The notes under the pieces were generated by a model. That model worked only from the letters and a program-made list of their open reading frames with translations, ran no database searches and had not been told where the DNA came from. Both the position numbers and the translations under genes were made by a program. From positions 1-39,186 of the forward strand of contig PBMF01000013.1 in the NCBI GenBank assembly GCA_002721995.1: 39,186 bases of DNA. Reading direction: 5' to 3'. This document shows, piece by piece, positions 36,209 to 39,186 of this stretch (position 1 is its first letter; the number at the start of each line of letters is the position of its first letter). This stretch comes from Chloroflexota bacterium (lineage in GTDB: Bacteria > Chloroflexota > Dehalococcoidia > Lucifugimonadales > UBA3495).

Positions 36209-36471
36209 CAATCCGCTTTGGGGGCCGATTCCGCGAACTCCAACTGGAGTTCCGTTTCTTCGTGAACGCCCGGGTATCCGGCATCGGCCAAGACATCACC
36301 CAAGGTGTCGGTGCCGTCGTGGGTCTCGATCCAGGCCCGCATCACCTGTATCAGCTCGTCTTGGGCGGCTTCCAAGGATTCTCCCTCGCCCTCCAACTCC
36401 AGGTCCTCGATTCTGGCGACGAACCTGGATTCCTCTTGTTCGACTCTAGCCGTCAGCACAACCGTCTCCAT
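36208..36471 (-). CDS. Small HicB-fold-like protein inside the nuo operon
   Basis: The protein is 87 aa. METVVLTARVEQEESRFVARIEDLELEGEGESLEAAQDELIQVMRAWIETHDG (1-53) follows the HicB/UPF0150 pattern: a beta hairpin, Gly-x-Gly-x-Ser-x-Glu-x-Ala and an amphipathic helix. The tail is acidic, with no DNA-binding domain. It is 19 nt after nuoC, and its TGA overlaps the next ATG. ATG at 36471 was taken; the frame is open further upstream but into nuoC. It shares fold features but little sequence with the next small protein, so an ancient tandem duplication is possible. No function is known from sequence; an assembly or regulatory role with complex I is a guess. Confidence 0.65.
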   Translation of the reverse strand: METVVLTARVEQEESRFVARIEDLELEGEGESLEAAQDELIQVMRAWIETHDGTDTLGDVLADAGYPGVHEETELQLEFAESAPKAD

Positions 36472-36490
36472 AACAATCCAGCCCCCGCGG

Positions 36491-37075
36491 CTAAAACTCC
36501 TGATACTCGTTGAACGGAAATTCTTTGCGGCCCGGGTATCCTTCAAAACCCTCGTATAGAAGGAGGGGTGACAGATCGGGATGGCCATCGAAGGCGACGC
36601 CAAAGAGGTCGTGGGCTTCCCTTTCGTACCATTCAGCAGCCCGCCACACCGAGGTGACCGACGGGACAGTGGCATCCGAATAGGGAACGTCGGTGGAGAT
36701 GGAGAAGGTGCGCTCCGGTTCCAGGGACTGGAACAGGTAAACCATGCGGAAATACTCGGAGTAGTCCACGCAGGATACGCAGAGCAGCATCTGACCATTG
36801 AGCCTAGGGTCGTCCTTGATCAACTGACAAGCCTCCAGCGTGTGCTGTTTCTCGACCTTGACCTGGGGAATATCGTCCAATGCCCACGCCTGTGGGTCCA
36901 AGTCCTTGAGGACGTCCAAGGAAGCGTCCAGCAGCTCTTTGCCCTGTGCGCTCAGACCGGCCAACGGGTCCGGGGGCGGCTCGTCGGCCCCGTGGCCGTG
37001 GGCGGCGGGCGCTGCCGTTTCGGCGGCCGGCTTCGGCTCTTCGGAGGGCTGCTGGTTCTCTGGCTCTTCTGCCAC
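36491..37075 (-). CDS. nuoC: NADH-quinone oxidoreductase subunit C
   Basis: The protein is 194 aa, the 30-kDa subunit. [39 protein letters not shown] near the C-terminus is the family signature (E-R-E-x-x-D-x-F-G, H-P-D-L, P-x-R-K). The first ~38 residues are a Glu/Pro/Ala-rich low-complexity extension not typical of the family. GTG at 37075-37073 is the start; it overlaps the last base of the nuoB TAG. NuoC forms the hydrophilic connecting module with NuoD, NuoB and NuoI. It carries no cofactor. Confidence 0.93.
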   Translation of the reverse strand: MAEEPENQQPSEEPKPAAETAAPAAHGHGADEPPPDPLAGLSAQGKELLDASLDVLKDLDPQAWALDDIPQVKVEKQHTLEACQLIKDDPRLNGQMLLCVSCVDYSEYFRMVYLFQSLEPERTFSISTDVPYSDATVPSVTSVWRAAEWYEREAHDLFGVAFDGHPDLSPLLLYEGFEGYPGRKEFPFNEYQEF

Positions 37076-37596
37076 TACTTCTTGGCGTCGCGCATGATTT
37101 TTTCTTGCAGCTTGAGGATGCCGTACATCAGGGCCTCGGGCCGGGGCGGACAGCCCGGAACGTACACGTCCACGGGGATGATGTGGTCCACACCCATGAC
37201 CACCGAGTAGGAGCGGTAGTAGGGCCCGCCGTTGGTGGCGCAGCTGCCCATGGCTATGACCCACTTGGGCTCCGGCATCTGTTCGTAGAGCAGGCGAATG
37301 GGGTCGGCCATCTTTTTGACCACGGTCCCCGCGACGATCATCACGTCCGACTGGCGGGGCGACGGCCACGTAACCACGCCGAAACGGTCGAAGTCGTAAT
37401 GGGCCATATAGGTGGAGATCATCTCGATGGCGCAGCAGGCCAGACCGAAGGACAACGTCCAAAGGGAGGACTTGCGGGCCATGGCGAACAGTTGGTCAGT
37501 GGAAGTGGTTATGACACCGGGCACCTTTCCGGCGGCGGCCTGGTCAAACAAACTGGGTCCCGGAACGTTGCCCGGGCCAGTGATTATTTCTGCCAT
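37075..37596 (-). CDS. nuoB: NADH-quinone oxidoreductase subunit B
   Basis: The protein is 173 aa. The four N2-cluster cysteines are in GLACCAIEM (tandem Cys), MGSCATNGG and [10 protein letters not shown]. NuoB holds the [4Fe-4S] cluster N2 that reduces quinone at the interface with NuoD and NuoH. ATG at 37596 lies 13 nt inside the nuoA end (nuoA stops at 37584), a tight coupling. Complete. Confidence 0.98.
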   Translation of the reverse strand: MAEIITGPGNVPGPSLFDQAAAGKVPGVITTSTDQLFAMARKSSLWTLSFGLACCAIEMISTYMAHYDFDRFGVVTWPSPRQSDVMIVAGTVVKKMADPIRLLYEQMPEPKWVIAMGSCATNGGPYYRSYSVVMGVDHIIPVDVYVPGCPPRPEALMYGILKLQEKIMRDAKK

Positions 37597-38006
37597 TCAA
37601 GGACCCCTTTCTTCCAGGCGTAGACGATGGCGAAGAACAGGACGCCCAGGAACATCATCATCGCATAGAAGGGGAGTGAGTTGGCCTGGGTGATCTTTTC
37701 CTGCATGAAAATCACCGCCCAGGGAAACAGGAACACGGCCTCAACATCGAAGATCAGGAACAGGATGGCAAAGATGTAGAACCTGACGTTGATGTTGGAC
37801 CACGAATAGGGAGTCGGCGGAATTCCGCACTCGTAGGTCGTCAGTTTCTCGTCGGACTGACGTCTGGCTGAAAGCACACGCGAGGCGGTGAACATACCGC
37901 CAATGGCCAGCGTAGCGACGATTGCCGATATGGCAACCGCGGTCCAGTTCTCGACAAACAGGTCAGGGCTGAATGCTTGAAGTATTATCGTGGGGGAAAA
38001 AGACAT
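37584..38006 (-). CDS. nuoA: NADH-quinone oxidoreductase subunit A
   Basis: The protein is 140 aa with three membrane helices. [39 protein letters not shown] is diagnostic (the loop Cys-Gly and the Phe-Asp-x-Glu of helix 2). NuoA wraps around NuoH at the quinone chamber. It is the first gene of the operon, about 60 nt downstream of the promoter at 38068-38097. ATG at 38006. Confidence 0.97.
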   Translation of the reverse strand: MSFSPTIILQAFSPDLFVENWTAVAISAIVATLAIGGMFTASRVLSARRQSDEKLTTYECGIPPTPYSWSNINVRFYIFAILFLIFDVEAVFLFPWAVIFMQEKITQANSLPFYAMMMFLGVLFFAIVYAWKKGVLEWQK

Positions 38007-38017
38007 ACCACCGCAAA

Positions 38018-38095
38018 TTCCGAAGGGCGTCGGTGGGCTAAATTACGTACGCTCGAATGGTGGCCGAAATATATCACCGGCTTCCGAAGGGTGTC
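38018..38095. repeat. Direct repeat pair TTCCGAAGGG(C/T)GTC at the nuo promoter
   Basis: Copies at 38018-38031 and 38082-38095 match at 13 of 14 positions. One overlaps the promoter spacer and -35; the other lies in the leader just before nuoA. The 64-nt spacing is about six helical turns, so both copies face the same side. This looks like a paired operator, but no regulator gene is nearby. Confidence 0.45.
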
Positions 38096-38097
38096 AA
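38068..38097 (-). promoter_or_regulatory. Sigma-70-type promoter for the nuo operon
   Basis: On the minus strand TTGACA (38097-38092), an 18-nt spacer and TATATT (38073-38068) precede nuoA by about 62 nt. The -35 is perfect and the -10 matches 5 of 6. Confidence 0.75.
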
Positions 38098-38154
38098 CGA
38101 ATTTCGACACCTGAGACGCCGTAAAATCGGGCCTTTGAAAATCCATCAAACCGG

Positions 38155-39186
38155 TTAGTTTTCCCCGCGGGCCCGGAGTTCCGTTGATGAGATATCCTCC
38201 CGGAACTGGGCCTCGGACAGGTCTTTGAACATGGGGGCGAACCCCTCGGGTACCGCCACGTCGGCCAGGGTCTTGAACGACCCGTTATCCTCCCGGCCTG
38301 CAACCAGGAAGTTGGTGCCTCCGGTCCACATCTCGGCCAGGGCCGCCAGCATGGCCACCGGATTGTCTCCGTAGTACCTGGGGGCCACCAGGCGGATGGC
38401 GGTGTCCCAGCCGACGACGAACGTGCGGCCCTTGAAGAGCCGGGCCTTCTTGAAGAAAGTTTCCGCCCTTGTGAGCACAACAGGCTCATCACCGGAGAAC
38501 TGGGCCAAACGCCTTTGTATCTCCGACTCTTCCAACGCCGGCTTGTCCACGTTTGTCACCGAAAGCTCAAAGCCCACTTCGCCGTTGCCCAGCAGCTTTC
38601 TGGCCGCCGCGGCCATGCCCCGGTGGCCCTGGTGTATCGGACTGAAGGAGCCGGGCAGCAATATCGGCGGGGCCTCACCTTCCGTCTCCAGGCGCCCTCC
38701 TCTGGCAACCACCCAATCGGCATCACCCGAAAGCAGTTGGGCCAACGGCGACGGGTGCTCTTTCCGCTCGATCTCCAGGGAATCGCCGGGTGTCAGGCCT
38801 AGTTCAAAGTCGGACTCCAAGCCCGACAGCAGGGAAAGTGCATGAACTATCAACCCGCTTACCAACTCCTCTTCCCCGGCCCGGTCCCGCAGGCCTTTGT
38901 GCAGCAAAAGGGAGTAGGTGGTGCAGGCTTCCTGGTCCCAGGCGGATACGAAGGCCCGGTGTTCGCCCCGCTTGGGGCGGTCGGTGGCTATGGTCGCCGC
39001 GCAGGCCAGACCCACGGCGGGCGAGTCGTCTTCCAGTTGGGTCCTGGCCTTTTTGAAGGCGGCGCGGGCCATGTCGTCGGCGGTCTGGGCCGAGGCCGAC
39101 TGCTCCGGTTCGAACCCCAGGAAGGAGTTCATGGACTCCCGGCCGTAGGGCACCAGGCATTCCAGTATGGTGCGCGACGCGCCGGC
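38155..39186 (-). CDS. CinA/PncC-like domain fused to NMN adenylyltransferase-like domain (5' end beyond the window)
   Basis: 343 residues are visible. The frame stays open to the right edge with GASRTILECLVPYGRESM, a typical internal stretch of CinA C-terminal/PncC (nicotinamide-nucleotide amidase) domains, so the true N-terminus is off the window. An internal GTG at 39153 should not be taken as the start. The PncC-like part lacks the usual TG-x-AGP loop (LACAATIATDRPKRGEH instead) and its catalytic N-terminal part is unseen. Then LLPGSFSPIHQGH (about 176-188 of the visible part) is the G-S-F-x-P-x-H-x-G-H nucleotidyltransferase signature, GWDTAIRL follows, and ISSTELRAR near the end is the I-S-S-T-x-x-R motif. 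The family adenylates nicotinate or nicotinamide mononucleotide, or makes related nucleotidyl products. Context is NAD metabolism next to nuo. Activity of both halves is inferred. Confidence 0.82.
   Translation of the reverse strand, partial: AGASRTILECLVPYGRESMNSFLGFEPEQSASAQTADDMARAAFKKARTQLEDDSPAVGLACAATIATDRPKRGEHRAFVSAWDQEACTTYSLLLHKGLRDRAGEEELVSGLIVHALSLLSGLESDFELGLTPGDSLEIERKEHPSPLAQLLSGDADWVVARGGRLETEGEAPPILLPGSFSPIHQGHRGMAAAARKLLGNGEVGFELSVTNVDKPALEESEIQRRLAQFSGDEPVVLTRAETFFKKARLFKGRTFVVGWDTAIRLVAPRYYGDNPVAMLAALAEMWTGGTNFLVAGREDNGSFKTLADVAVPEGFAPMFKDLSEAQFREDISSTELRARGEN

Noticed and set aside
35858-36471. A HicAB toxin-antitoxin module
   Set aside because: No HicA-like small basic toxin with the catalytic His is encoded adjacent, and both HicB-like proteins lack a DNA-binding tail; operon position argues for another role.
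37076-37462. An N-terminal extension of NuoC of 129 residues
   Set aside because: It overlaps nuoB in another frame and is Arg/His-rich shadow sequence; GTG at 37075 overlapping the nuoB stop gives the expected start.
39107-39116. GGTTCGAACC resembling a tRNA T-loop
   Set aside because: It lies within the coding frame of the PncC-like/adenylyltransferase gene (Gly-Phe-Glu-Pro) and no acceptor, D or anticodon stems surround it.

Overview
The window is GC-rich, densely coding bacterial chromosome, with most genes on the minus strand. The best guess for its source is Chloroflexota, probably a Dehalococcoidia or SAR202-like lineage. That rests on four things: a giant membrane protein with the Chlor_Arch_YYY (DUF2298) signature known mainly from Chloroflexi and Archaea; a complex I operon without nuoE, nuoF or nuoG; a TM0106-type RecB-like nuclease; and a gene repertoire rich in MmgE/PrpD and alpha/beta-hydrolase proteins. 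No rRNA, tRNA, IS element, phage gene or CRISPR array was seen.

Layout. Positions 1-4916 (minus) hold a probable five-gene catabolic operon: ferritin-like protein, metallo-beta-lactamase-fold hydrolase, MmgE/PrpD protein, an M14-like/GH88-GH105 fusion, and an iron-containing alcohol dehydrogenase cut by the window edge. A second MmgE/PrpD gene (5071-6489, plus) diverges from it. Positions 6486-13696 (minus) hold leuS, then a RecB/RNase H-like nuclease, a lone precorrin-2 C20-methyltransferase and three unlike alpha/beta hydrolases. Positions 14045-18909 (plus) are a potassium-transport block (trkH, one single-RCK TrkA, then a universal stress protein and two more TrkA-type proteins) ending in prephenate dehydratase. 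A 441-bp spacer with a sharp AT-rich island separates it from the convergent 1489-residue YYY membrane protein. Upstream of that on the minus strand lie gap (GAPDH) with a strong intrinsic terminator, eno, and a TIGR00725 Rossmann protein. From 27197 to 38006 (minus) runs a complete nuoA-B-C-x-x-D-H-I-J-K-L-M-N operon. The last gene (38155 to the edge) fuses a CinA/PncC-like domain to a nicotinate/nicotinamide mononucleotide adenylyltransferase-like domain.

How the genes fit together. The nuo operon encodes the membrane arm and connecting module of a proton-pumping oxidoreductase without the NADH-oxidising module, so its electron donor may not be NADH or may use subunits encoded elsewhere. 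Two small HicB-fold-like proteins sit between nuoC and nuoD with start/stop overlaps, so they are translated with the complex. Lower glycolysis (GAPDH, enolase) and an NAD-metabolism candidate flank it. The trk block couples a K+ channel-like subunit to three nucleotide-binding regulators and a stress protein. The left end looks like organic-acid or sugar-acid catabolism, but no substrate can be read from sequence.

The observations most worth a second look are the HicB-like pair inside nuo, the M14-like/GH105 fusion with replaced zinc ligands, the PncC-like/adenylyltransferase fusion, the double GT-C-like YYY protein, the palindrome over the trkH -10 box, and the repeated element in the nuo promoter.
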